Made by a program: the position numbers and the translations under genes. 64,000 nt of DNA, taken from contig JBGSHJ010000036.1 in assembly GCA_041752315.1 (NCBI GenBank), positions 1 through 64,000 on the forward strand. The letters run 5' to 3'. The notes under the pieces were generated by a model. That model made no database searches and had not been told where the DNA came from. It was given only the letters and a program-made list of their open reading frames with translations. This DNA is from SYFY01 sp041752315. Lineage in GTDB: Bacteria > Pseudomonadota > Gammaproteobacteria > Pseudomonadales > Azotimanducaceae. Below, piece by piece: positions 51,239 to 59,249 of this stretch; positions within the stretch are counted from its first letter, which is position 1; each line of letters opens with the position of its first letter.

Positions 51239-52399
51239 ATGCGTAATTCACTGACGCGCGAACAGGCTGCCCTGCTCCGCGACTTCGAAGCCTTTCTGAA
51301 GGCAGAACTGCCACCGACGCTTGCCGACAAGGTACGCCGTGGCGCCAGCATCAACCGCGAGGAGCTGACCGACTGGACGCAGCGCCTCGATGCCAGGGGC
51401 TGGGCTGCACCTAACTGGCCGGTTGAACACGGAGGTACCGGCTGGTCACTTGTTGAACGGCACCTCTTTGACGTGGCCTGTCGCGCAGCGCATGCACCAC
51501 CATTGTCAGGCTTCGGGTCGAACATGGTCGGCCCGGCGATCATCCGTTACGGCTCGACTGAGCAAAAAGCCCGCTTTCTCCCGGCGACGCGACGTGCGGA
51601 GCTCTGGTGGTGCCAGGGATATTCGGAGCCTCAGGCGGGGTCGGATCTGGCCTCGCTTGCAACCCGTGCGGAGCGGGATGGGGATGACTACGTCGTCAAC
51701 GGACAGAAGACATGGACCAGCGGTGCCGAGCATGCGGACTGGATCTTCTGCCTCGTACGCACCAATCCGACGGTGCAGATGCAGAAAGGCATCAGCTTCC
51801 TGTTGATCGATCTGGCAAGCCCTGGTGTGACCATCACACCTCTGTATGCCTTCAACGGTAAACGCCTCTGGAACCAGGTGTTTTTCGACAACGTGCGGGT
51901 GCCTGTCACCAACCGCCTCGGCGACGAAGACCGTGGCTGGACGGTGGCCAAAAGCCTGCTCGGTGATGAACGACTCATGGTATCTCGCGTTGCGGAAAAT
52001 CGACGCCTGCTCGCGCGTGTGCAGGAGACACTCGAACTACTGCCGGGAACGGATGCCATGCGTTCGCGGCTGTCGACGCTGGGTATACGGCTGGAAGCGC
52101 TGGAAGCCTCCAGCCTGCGTCTGCTCACCCTTGCGGATCAGGGTGGAACCATCGGTGCCGAACCTTCGATGCTCAAACTCCTGGGGTCAACACTGGTGCA
52201 GGCGTTTGATGAGCTCCTGTTCGACGTTGCGGGTCATTGGGCGATTCCGAACGATGGTGCCGGAAAGACAGTGCCTGTGGGACCGCCCGATGTTGAATAC
52301 ATCGCCGCCGGCCGGTACCACCATCGTGGTTACACGATCGCCGGTGGCAGCAGCGAAGTGCAGCACAACATCATTGCGAAGGAAGTGCTCGGTCTCTGA
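51239..52399 (+). CDS. Acyl-CoA dehydrogenase
   Basis: A 386-residue acyl-CoA dehydrogenase with GYSEPQAGSDLASLATRAERDGD, VNGQKTWTSGAEHADW and the C-terminal TIAGGSSEVQHNIIAKEVLGL. GGGAGG lies 5 nt upstream of the start. It likely shares a transcript with the preceding enoyl-CoA hydratase and is divergent from the TetR operon, giving a minimal beta-oxidation pair. Confidence 0.9.
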   Translation: MRNSLTREQAALLRDFEAFLKAELPPTLADKVRRGASINREELTDWTQRLDARGWAAPNWPVEHGGTGWSLVERHLFDVACRAAHAPPLSGFGSNMVGPAIIRYGSTEQKARFLPATRRAELWWCQGYSEPQAGSDLASLATRAERDGDDYVVNGQKTWTSGAEHADWIFCLVRTNPTVQMQKGISFLLIDLASPGVTITPLYAFNGKRLWNQVFFDNVRVPVTNRLGDEDRGWTVAKSLLGDERLMVSRVAENRRLLARVQETLELLPGTDAMRSRLSTLGIRLEALEASSLRLLTLADQGGTIGAEPSMLKLLGSTLVQAFDELLFDVAGHWAIPNDGAGKTVPVGPPDVEYIAAGRYHHRGYTIAGGSSEVQHNIIAKEVLGL

Positions 52400-52601
52400 G
52401 AGCCAAACCAGATGGGGTCGTTCGCGGCAGTGGCAAAACACTGTTCATGACCGGAGCCGGAAGGTCCGAACTTGAGGCGCGACCGTTGAAGGGAGATGAC
52501 GTTGCGGTTCTTCAATGGCCTGGTATTTGATCGGCGGCGACTTCAGGGGTATCGATGGAGAGAGTGGACACCTGCTGCAATCCTCCGAGGGTAATTCACG
52601 C

Positions 52602-52618
52602 GCGAGGTGTGCCCTCGC
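52602..52618. repeat. REP-type palindrome, divergent copy (cluster B)
   Basis: GCGAGGTGTGCCCTCGC forms a 6-bp stem around loop TGTGC. It is a variant of the CGAGGTGTGTCCTCG unit, located 62 bp before the lipoprotein gene at 52681. Confidence 0.65.
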
Positions 52619-52680
52619 AGGTTTACGTGCAATCGAGGCAGGGTCAGGCGCGGAACCACACGAAGAGTGCCTTGCGGAGA

Positions 52681-53430
52681 ATGCCCGGCTTGCTGTCCGT
52701 TCTGGTCCTGACCCAGCTCGTTGCGTGCACCGCCGATCAGCACACCCCCGATCCCGACTACGCAGCAACGCGTTACAAGGAAATTCTCGAGATCACCGAC
52801 GAAAGGTCCCGGATCGCGGAAGAAATGGCCCTGTTTCTGGGTGTGGGAGTTCCCACCGCGCCCGCTTCCGTTGCGGAACTTGGCAAACGCCTGAACGACG
52901 TGTGGATACTGCCCGTGCTCCTGGAAATCAGTTTTTTTGACGGGATCACGGCACACGACCTAGACACGCTGTCCGAAGCTGGCCCGGTTCTCGAGGTGAT
53001 GGATGTCACGCTTCAGGCGCTTGAATCCCAGGGCCTGTTGAACACCATGACGATCCCTTCGGTATCGAACTGGGACGCATCGCCAGGCGAGGTGGTCATT
53101 CACTTTGCGCGCCAGAACCTTCTGCATCACAAGATCGCCGTGCGGATGGGGATTCCCGATCCAGGAGGCATGCAACAGGTGTTCGAACGATTCGCCGATC
53201 CGGAATCACCGTGCGTCCACCGCGTAAGTGTCCTGGTCAACGGACTCACGGCAGCCAGGTTGGCCGAACCGCTTGCCGGTAGACGGGTGCATGTTGGGGA
53301 ACGGTCACTGATTTCCGACCTCTTTGCTGTCATTGACTGGCTGTTCATAAGAGTTCGGAAGACTCTGCCGCCGCTGCCAGCGGGTCTGAATGGCCTCGGT
53401 GCAACTACGGTGGGCGTCGTTCCGACGTAG
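52681..53430 (+). CDS. Hypothetical lipoprotein
   Basis: A 249-residue protein with a lipobox signal (LLSVLVLTQLVACTA). It continues ATRYKEILEITDERSRIAEEMALFLG, with an alpha-helical and a beta-rich part, and ends LNGLGATTVGVVPT. No family is recognised. It is flanked by REP-type palindromes upstream (52602-52618) and downstream (53528-53594). The start at 52681 is chosen for the signal peptide; GGAG is very close to it. Confidence 0.6.
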   Translation: MPGLLSVLVLTQLVACTADQHTPDPDYAATRYKEILEITDERSRIAEEMALFLGVGVPTAPASVAELGKRLNDVWILPVLLEISFFDGITAHDLDTLSEAGPVLEVMDVTLQALESQGLLNTMTIPSVSNWDASPGEVVIHFARQNLLHHKIAVRMGIPDPGGMQQVFERFADPESPCVHRVSVLVNGLTAARLAEPLAGRRVHVGERSLISDLFAVIDWLFIRVRKTLPPLPAGLNGLGATTVGVVPT

Positions 53431-53527
53431 GTGTCTTCGTCCGTTGGCAGGGTCGGTCAAGAGCCCGGCGAGGTCTGAGATCACTGCATGGGTTCATCCT
53501 GACGGCAAGAATGGCGCGGTCGATCCC

Positions 53528-53594
53528 CGAGGTGTGTCCTCGTGTTCAAACCAACCCGAGGTGTGTCCTCGTACTCGCTCGAGGTGTGTCCTCG
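53528..53594. repeat. REP-type palindromes, cluster C (three copies)
   Basis: CGAGGTGTGTCCTCG occurs at 53528-53542, 53557-53571 and 53580-53594. Copies one and three are followed by TGTTCAAACC, making a 25-bp direct repeat. The cluster fills the gap between the stops of the lipoprotein gene and the convergent LanC-like gene. Confidence 0.9.
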
Positions 53595-53611
53595 TGTTCA
53601 AACCTGCAACG

Positions 53612-54949
53612 TCAGAACACGTCGAGCAGCGGGATGCGCGCGCGTGCAGCCAGGCAATCCTGCAGGAACAACGCAAGTCCGAGGTCACCGGTCCACAACG
53701 AGAACTTGCGCTGCCCGTGTTCACGGACGGCGCGCTGGGCGTGCTCGATGCCATGCATGCCGAATCGGCGTGCGCGCTCGAGCCAGAGGGAGTCACCGGT
53801 GCGTTCGAACAGTTTCAGGAACGCGTAACCGCTGCCCGGCGCCCCGTGGCAGATCGATGGCAGCTTGTCTGTCGGGCCTGCAAGCCAAACGAGTTCACCG
53901 GCGCCAAGCAGCAACTCGTCGAACGCCGTGTCCTGTCCGGCTGGAACCCAAGCCGCACAGCTGATCATGCCCGGCGCGCCGATGCAGTGCTGCAGCCAGA
54001 GTACGTCCGGCTCTGGATGTGTGGTATCACCCACGGCAAGTGGCCAGTTCGCGAAAGCGCCTTCGCGTCGCGCGGTAGCGAGCAGAACGTGGCGTGTTCG
54101 GCGCGTCAGCTCGCGAGGGGTACCACCGAGGACGTCGGACGTCGCGTTTCCGAAGGCTGACGGGCCAAAGCAGGCAACGCCGCGCGCGAGCGCAAAGGTG
54201 ATTCCGCCGAGCCCATGCAACGCACCCATCTGTCGGGCCGTGTGGCCGTAGATCGTCTGCAGCCAGTGGTGACCACCAAACGCTGGTTCATCGATCCAGC
54301 GCGACCAAAGCGCATTGGCAATGCGCGAGAAGCTGCGTGCCCAACGCGCCTCGCCACTACGCTCGAAGGCAAACACCGCAGCCAGCAGACCGCCGGCTGC
54401 ACCGAGTGCAAATCCGAGTTCGGTGCGCGCGGCTGTGCGGTCGATTGCGTCCTCCAGCGCATCGGCTGACAGGTCGATGCCTGCCCTATCCGCTGCAGCG
54501 TTCGCGCGTTCGCGACGATCTGCCCAGGCGAGCAGGCGCAGACCCGTCTCGCCAATCGCAAAAGCCGGGTCGGGCGGCCGCCCCAGCGCGATGTCATCCA
54601 CGCGCTGCCGCATCGGCAGCGAGTCGATGAGGCCGCTATCCTCCATGGCCGCGACCTGGGCACCCTGGGAGCGCAGGCGACGCAAGGCCCACAACACACC
54701 ACCAGCACCATTGAACAACGGTTTCAGGCAGTCGGCCGGCCGTTCCGGCGAGCGATCCAGGGGGTGCACTGGCCAAAGCCGCTCGCCCTCGAATGCGTCG
54801 AATGTGTCCGTCGCAATGCGGTCGATGGCCGCACGTACCACAGCTTCATCCCATTGGGCGTTAGTCAGCGCGACGTGACGTCCTGGCTCATGCAGCACGG
54901 TAATCCACTCGTAGACAGTAGTGCACGATACCGGGAAGTCGCGATCCAT
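53612..54949 (-). CDS. LanC-like (lanthionine synthetase C) family protein
   Basis: About 445 residues with an alpha/alpha-toroid LanC pattern: repeated G-G-rich helix ends (GFALGAAGGLLAAVFAFE, GALHGLGGITFALARG). The zinc ligands are intact: C322 in QHCIGAPG, C367-H368 in ICHGAPGSGYAF. H245 in HGLGG matches the catalytic His of LanC cyclases. No lanthipeptide dehydratase or precursor is seen, so it may act on glutathione-type or free substrates, as LanCL does. REP clusters flank it on both sides. The start codon lies in a 15-bp tandem repeat (54941-54970), so the start is uncertain. Confidence 0.8.
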   Translation of the reverse strand: MDRDFPVSCTTVYEWITVLHEPGRHVALTNAQWDEAVVRAAIDRIATDTFDAFEGERLWPVHPLDRSPERPADCLKPLFNGAGGVLWALRRLRSQGAQVAAMEDSGLIDSLPMRQRVDDIALGRPPDPAFAIGETGLRLLAWADRRERANAAADRAGIDLSADALEDAIDRTAARTELGFALGAAGGLLAAVFAFERSGEARWARSFSRIANALWSRWIDEPAFGGHHWLQTIYGHTARQMGALHGLGGITFALARGVACFGPSAFGNATSDVLGGTPRELTRRTRHVLLATARREGAFANWPLAVGDTTHPEPDVLWLQHCIGAPGMISCAAWVPAGQDTAFDELLLGAGELVWLAGPTDKLPSICHGAPGSGYAFLKLFERTGDSLWLERARRFGMHGIEHAQRAVREHGQRKFSLWTGDLGLALFLQDCLAARARIPLLDVF

Positions 54950-55078
54950 GGGGTCGCGATCCACGGGGCCACACCTCGCGCGATCCACGAGGTGTGGCCT
55001 CGTAGAACTTCAGTAGAACCGTCGTAGAACCGCCCGAGGTGTGTCCTCGTTTAACGATCTTCCCGAGGTGTGTCCTCG
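54941..55078. repeat. REP-type palindromes, cluster D, with 15-bp tandem repeat
   Basis: Tandem 15-bp units GCGATCCATGGGGTC and GCGATCCACGGGGCC lie at 54941-54970, with a partial third copy at 54980. CCACACCTCG (54969-54978) and CGAGGTGTGG (54988-54997) form a 10-bp inverted repeat. REP units lie at 54988-55002 (loop TGTGG), 55035-55049 and 55064-55078. The LanC-like start codon falls in the first tandem unit. Confidence 0.85.
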
Positions 55079-55104
55079 TACAACCGCGACGCTAGCCGTC
55101 GAAT

Positions 55105-55548
55105 TCAGTGCGCCTGGGCGAGGAAGCCGTTCGAGCCGATCAATCCCGCCAGCACAGCCTGAAGCCTCATTTCACCCCGTTTCTGCCAGGCGAGCATCAA
55201 TGCTGGCAACAGGGCCAGCAAGCTGCCCAGTATCAGCATTGGGACACCCGGTGAGCCAACGGCCACCAAGGCGATTCCGCCAAGCAGGCCGGCGCCAGCC
55301 AGCGCGCGAGGAAACGGTGCCGGCAGAGGTCCCCACATGAGTCTGAGCACGACGGTTGAGCCACCGGCCTGACGCTGGACGTCCACCTCGGCGGCCGCAG
55401 GCAAGGTGACGGGCAGTCGCTTCAGGAAAAACTTCGGCGGCGATCTCCCGGCGTGAAAGCTCAGACCGGAGCCATCACCAGCTCCCAGCGATTGAAAAGC
55501 CGAGTTCACCTGTTCGGGACGCAGGGAGGTATAGGTTGCGACATGCAT
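55105..55548 (-). CDS. Hypothetical membrane protein
   Basis: A 147-residue protein. Two hydrophobic segments are visible near residues 82-97 (ALAGAGLLGGIALVAVG) and 103-122 (MLILGSLLALLPALMLAW). The N-terminal half is soluble and contains KFFLKRLPVTLPAAAEV. No family recognised. It is divergent from the GAPDH gene and separated from the LanC-like gene by the REP cluster. Confidence 0.55.
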   Translation of the reverse strand: MHVATYTSLRPEQVNSAFQSLGAGDGSGLSFHAGRSPPKFFLKRLPVTLPAAAEVDVQRQAGGSTVVLRLMWGPLPAPFPRALAGAGLLGGIALVAVGSPGVPMLILGSLLALLPALMLAWQKRGEMRLQAVLAGLIGSNGFLAQAH

Positions 55549-55715
55549 GCGCGAATGATCCGGCCCATTCGTGACATGCAGGTGAAGAGAACGGCGCAGA
55601 AAAATAGGCGTTGGCAGGAAGGCAGCCCGTTCTTCGGGTGTCTGGGGTAAGCTTCCCCCTGCGCCATTTTGTCAGACCGGTGTTTACCGGTATCGATTCA
55701 GGAGACAGCTGTACC

Positions 55716-56747
55716 ATGCCCGCACCGAAAATTGCCATCAACGGTTTTGGACGGATTGGTCGCACCGTCACGCGCATCGCCAAACTCCGCAAGCATTTTG
55801 ATGTGGTGGCCGTCAACGATCTCGCGCCACCCGAAGCCCTGGCCTATGCATTCAAGTTCGACAGTGTGCATGGCATTTATCCGGGTGAAATATCCCTCAA
55901 TGGCGATGTACTCACCATCGATGGCGATCCCTTCCGCGTCCTGAGTGAAAAAGATCCGACGAAGCTGCCGTGGAAGGAACTCGGTGTTGATTACGTCATC
56001 GAAAGCACCGGCAAATTCCGCAAGGTCAGTGAACTGGAGGCGCATCTCAAACAAGGCGCCCGACGGGTACTGATCACCGTGCCGACCAAGGATGATCTCG
56101 ACAGCACCGTGGTGCTGGGTGTGAACGACCATGTCCTGAAAGCGGATTCGACCATCATCAGCAATGCCAGCTGCACCACCAACTGTGCGGCGCCTATGGC
56201 GATGGTACTGCATGAGGCGTTTGGCATCAGGCGTGGGCTGATGAACACCATCCATGCCTACACGGCGGACCAGAACCTCGTGGATTCCCCACACGCCGAC
56301 TTCCGTCGTTCACGACACGCGGCACTGAACATCATTCCCACGAGTACCGGTGCCGCCAGCGCCATTGGACGCGTCATTCCGGATCTGGCGGGAAAACTCG
56401 ATGGTCTCGCCATGCGGGTTCCCGTACCCGATGGCAGTGTTGTGGATCTGACGCTGGAATTGTTGACGACGGTTACCGCAGAACAGATCAACGCGGCGTT
56501 TCGAACCGCGGCCAACGGTCGATTGAAGGGGATATTGCAGTACTGCACGGATGCCGTTGTTTCCAGCGACATCGTCGGCAACAGTCACAGCTGTGTCTTT
56601 GATGCCGAGCTGACCCAGGTCATCGGCGGGGAATTAGTCAAGGTGATCGGCTGGTACGACAACGAATGGGGTTACTCCTGCCGGGTGGAAGACCTCATTC
56701 AGAAGATCGGTCGCATGGACGGACTGGAGCCCGAGTTTGCCACCTGA
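55716..56747 (+). CDS. gap: Glyceraldehyde-3-phosphate dehydrogenase
   Basis: A 343-residue GAPDH. NAD-binding INGFGRIGR, the catalytic SNASCTTNC, the HAYTADQNLVDSPH loop and the WYDNEWGYS tail are all conserved. AGGAGA lies 10 nt upstream of ATG 55716. It oxidises glyceraldehyde-3-phosphate to 1,3-bisphosphoglycerate; the SPHADFRR segment is consistent with the phosphorylating NAD type. Confidence 0.96.
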   Translation: MPAPKIAINGFGRIGRTVTRIAKLRKHFDVVAVNDLAPPEALAYAFKFDSVHGIYPGEISLNGDVLTIDGDPFRVLSEKDPTKLPWKELGVDYVIESTGKFRKVSELEAHLKQGARRVLITVPTKDDLDSTVVLGVNDHVLKADSTIISNASCTTNCAAPMAMVLHEAFGIRRGLMNTIHAYTADQNLVDSPHADFRRSRHAALNIIPTSTGAASAIGRVIPDLAGKLDGLAMRVPVPDGSVVDLTLELLTTVTAEQINAAFRTAANGRLKGILQYCTDAVVSSDIVGNSHSCVFDAELTQVIGGELVKVIGWYDNEWGYSCRVEDLIQKIGRMDGLEPEFAT

Positions 56748-57306
56748 GGGCGTTGCAGAAACGCGCCCGGCGCTTTCACGCAAACTCTCCGCAACCGAGT
56801 TTCTGCGCTGGTACTGGTTAAAAGCCGAGCTCTTCGAATTTGCTCGCTCGCTGGGTATCTCACCTGGGGGATCAAAAGACGCAATCACGAACCGTATCGC
56901 CGCGTTCCTGGATGGAAAGGATTTACCCCGCCCGGAAACCCTGCGAAAGAACGGTGCGACACAACTCGCCGAACCCCTGACACGTTCGACGCTGATACCG
57001 GCCGGTCAGCGTTCGAGCCAGGTCCTGCGTCGGTTTTTCGAACGTGAAATCGGGCCAGGGTTCCGATTTGATTCCGCGATGCGCACCTTCCTTGAGGAAG
57101 GCCGCGGTGATCAAACCCTGGGTGATGCCATAACTTTTTACCAGACACAACGGCCGAAGGAACCCAACCCCATCGGCGCCCAGTTTGAGCTGAATCGTTT
57201 CACCCGAACCTTCTACGAACAGCATCCGACGGGAACCGCCGGGGAACTCAAGGCCGCCTGGATGAAGTACCGATCGCTTCCAGTGGATCGACGCGGTCGT
57301 GCCTGA
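56737..57306 (+). CDS. SAP-domain protein (DUF6434-like)
   Basis: A 189-residue basic protein. Residues ~15-60 (KLSATEFLRWYWLKAELFEFARSLGISPGGSKDAITNRI) form a SAP-like helix-extended-loop-helix, a nucleic-acid-binding motif. The C-terminal half (GPGFRFDSAMRTFLEEGRGDQTLGDAITFYQ) resembles DUF6434. The start is TTG 56737, inside the last codons of gap, so the two are probably translationally coupled. Specific role unknown. Confidence 0.75.
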   Translation: MPPEGVAETRPALSRKLSATEFLRWYWLKAELFEFARSLGISPGGSKDAITNRIAAFLDGKDLPRPETLRKNGATQLAEPLTRSTLIPAGQRSSQVLRRFFEREIGPGFRFDSAMRTFLEEGRGDQTLGDAITFYQTQRPKEPNPIGAQFELNRFTRTFYEQHPTGTAGELKAAWMKYRSLPVDRRGRA

Positions 57307-57342
57307 TCCCTTGTCGACAGGCAAACAGGTGCAGAGAAACCG

Positions 57343-58182
57343 GTGACCGCCACCGCAGCCAGAATTCACGGCTTGCACGACTTCCGCATGGAAGACGTCG
57401 AGTACAGCATCGTGACTCTCGGCGCGGCGCAGATCCTGGAACGACCGGCGGGGATAGCAGGCTACTTTTACCATGTGCTGAACGGCCGCATCGAGATTGC
57501 GGAAACCGGGCGACCACCGTTGCAGATCGGACATCGCGATACTGCCATGGTGGAAGGTCACATCCCCCACGTCATCTGCAACAACACAGACACTGCCGCC
57601 ACACTGCTCATCGGTGCGGAGCCTTTTGAACATCTGTCCTGGCTGGGTTCGAACACCCCGGTGGTCTGTCATCGGGTCGACAGCGGCCATCCGCTGATGA
57701 AACGCCTGCTGCTGGCGATGGATCTGGTCATCGAAGAAATCACCAATCCGGATACTGCACCCGACCAGCTGACGCTGGAGCGTACCGCCGAGCTGATCCT
57801 GTTCTACTTCTTTCGCTTGCGAAATCCGGTGACTGGCAAGCTCGACGCGTACCCCTGGGCCGATACCCGAATGGTCCGTGCCGTCACTGCCATGAACAAC
57901 AACCCGACCAGACAATGGACGTTGGATCAACTGGCCGAAATCGCCACCATGTCCCGATCTGCGTTTGCCGAACGATTCAAATCACTGGTGGGAGAAACAC
58001 CCATGCAGCTGCTGGCATCGATCCGCCTGAAGTACGCCGCTCGTCTGCTGCTGGAAGGCCATACCATCCAGCGTACCGCGATGGATGCTGGTTATGGTTC
58101 CGAAGAGTCATTCAACCGCGCCTTCAAACGGTACTTCAGCATCACTCCAGGCCGATGGATTCGTGAACGTCGCGCCTGCTGA
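57343..58182 (+). CDS. AraC-family transcriptional activator
   Basis: A 279-residue regulator with a cupin-type N-terminal sensor domain and a C-terminal double HTH (WTLDQLAEIATMSRSAFAERFKSLVGETPMQLL, then AMDAGYGSEESFNRAFKRYFSITPGRWIRE). The start is GTG 57343. It precedes the extradiol-dioxygenase operon and probably activates it in response to a pathway aromatic. A candidate binding palindrome is at 58216-58233. Confidence 0.92.
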   Translation: MTATAARIHGLHDFRMEDVEYSIVTLGAAQILERPAGIAGYFYHVLNGRIEIAETGRPPLQIGHRDTAMVEGHIPHVICNNTDTAATLLIGAEPFEHLSWLGSNTPVVCHRVDSGHPLMKRLLLAMDLVIEEITNPDTAPDQLTLERTAELILFYFFRLRNPVTGKLDAYPWADTRMVRAVTAMNNNPTRQWTLDQLAEIATMSRSAFAERFKSLVGETPMQLLASIRLKYAARLLLEGHTIQRTAMDAGYGSEESFNRAFKRYFSITPGRWIRERRAC

Positions 58183-58215
58183 ATCAGGCTCCCCGAACCC
58201 GTTGGTCCGGGTGAT

Positions 58216-58233
58216 CATCCAGGTACCAGGATG
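58216..58233. promoter_or_regulatory. Candidate operator palindrome
   Basis: CATCCAGGTACCAGGATG is an imperfect palindrome (CATCC/GGATG arms around GGTACC), 128 bp upstream of the extradiol dioxygenase ATG and just after the AraC stop. Role as an AraC site is inference. Confidence 0.3.
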
Positions 58234-58360
58234 ACGCAGTCCGCTTGCGGGCGGTTCAACTCTGGACGATGGATCAATTTTTCCGGCTTTCCCTGCGCCT
58301 TTTGGTGCGGAACAATCGATCGTTGTCAGAGGGTTGTCGGATCGAGGGGGAGAACACGCC

Positions 58361-59239
58361 ATGGCGATTGCATCGGTCACTGCACTGGGCTACCTGGAAC
58401 TCGGCGTCAAGAGTCTGGCCGACTGGCGCAGTTACGCAGAATTGGTGCTCGGAGTTTCCGTCCACACTGATGGGGACGCCCTGAACCTGCGCTACGACAG
58501 CGACATCTGGCGGCTCCGCCTGCTGGAAACAGGCGAGGACGACGTCCGCTGCGCAGGTTTCCAGGTGGCATCCCTCGACGCACTGAATGCACTGGCTGCA
58601 CGTCTCAGGTCGCAGGGTGTGGAAGTCGGAGCAGCGCCGGCGGCTGATGCCGCTGCCCGTGGCGTTGACCATCTGCTGGTCTGCCATGACCCCTTTGGCC
58701 TGCGTGTCGAACTGTATGTCGGCAACCGCTCCACCAGCACACCATTCACTTCTCCCCGTAGCGTGTCCGCCTTTGTTACGGGTGGTCTGGGACTTGGCCA
58801 CATGGTCATCGCGGTGGGCAATCAGGAGCAGGCCGATTCGTTCTACATGCGGGGGCTGGGTCTGCTGCTCTCTGATCACATCCTGCTGGGACCACCCGGC
58901 CGCCAGCTCAAACTGACCTTCCTGCACTGCAATCCACGTCATCACTCGGTGGCATTGGCACCGGTGCCAAGTCCAAAACGGCTCAATCACATCATGCTGC
59001 AGGTCGCCTCACTCGACGACGTCGGGTGCGGACTCGATGCCGCGACCAAGGCGGGTGTGCACATCTCATCGACACTGGGCAAACACACCAATGACCGGAT
59101 GGTGAGCTTCTACATGCGCACCCCTTCCGGTTTTGATATCGAATATGGATGCGAGGGTGTCGAGATCGATGACGCCACCTGGCAACCGGCGACCTATCAC
59201 TCAACCAGCTTCTGGGGTCACAAGGGCGCGTTGAACTGA
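58361..59239 (+). CDS. Extradiol ring-cleavage dioxygenase (BphC-like)
   Basis: A 292-residue type I extradiol dioxygenase. The iron ligands match BphC almost position for position: H147 in GLGHMV, H210 in KRLNHIMLQ and E261 in DIEYG. The second-shell H195 (CNPRHHS), H242 (KHTND) and Y251 are also present. GGGGGAG lies 8 nt upstream of ATG 58361. It cleaves a catechol (for example a dihydroxybiphenyl or the HsaC steroid catechol) next to the hydroxyls. First gene of the plus-strand operon. Confidence 0.92.
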   Translation: MAIASVTALGYLELGVKSLADWRSYAELVLGVSVHTDGDALNLRYDSDIWRLRLLETGEDDVRCAGFQVASLDALNALAARLRSQGVEVGAAPAADAAARGVDHLLVCHDPFGLRVELYVGNRSTSTPFTSPRSVSAFVTGGLGLGHMVIAVGNQEQADSFYMRGLGLLLSDHILLGPPGRQLKLTFLHCNPRHHSVALAPVPSPKRLNHIMLQVASLDDVGCGLDAATKAGVHISSTLGKHTNDRMVSFYMRTPSGFDIEYGCEGVEIDDATWQPATYHSTSFWGHKGALN

Positions 59240-59249
59240 GGAACTGGCG

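Noticed and set aside
53528..53594. Regularly spaced palindromes considered as a CRISPR array
   Set aside because: The units are 15 bp, spacings vary (23-29 bp), spacers are too short and partly shared between copies, and no cas genes are near. They match REP elements.
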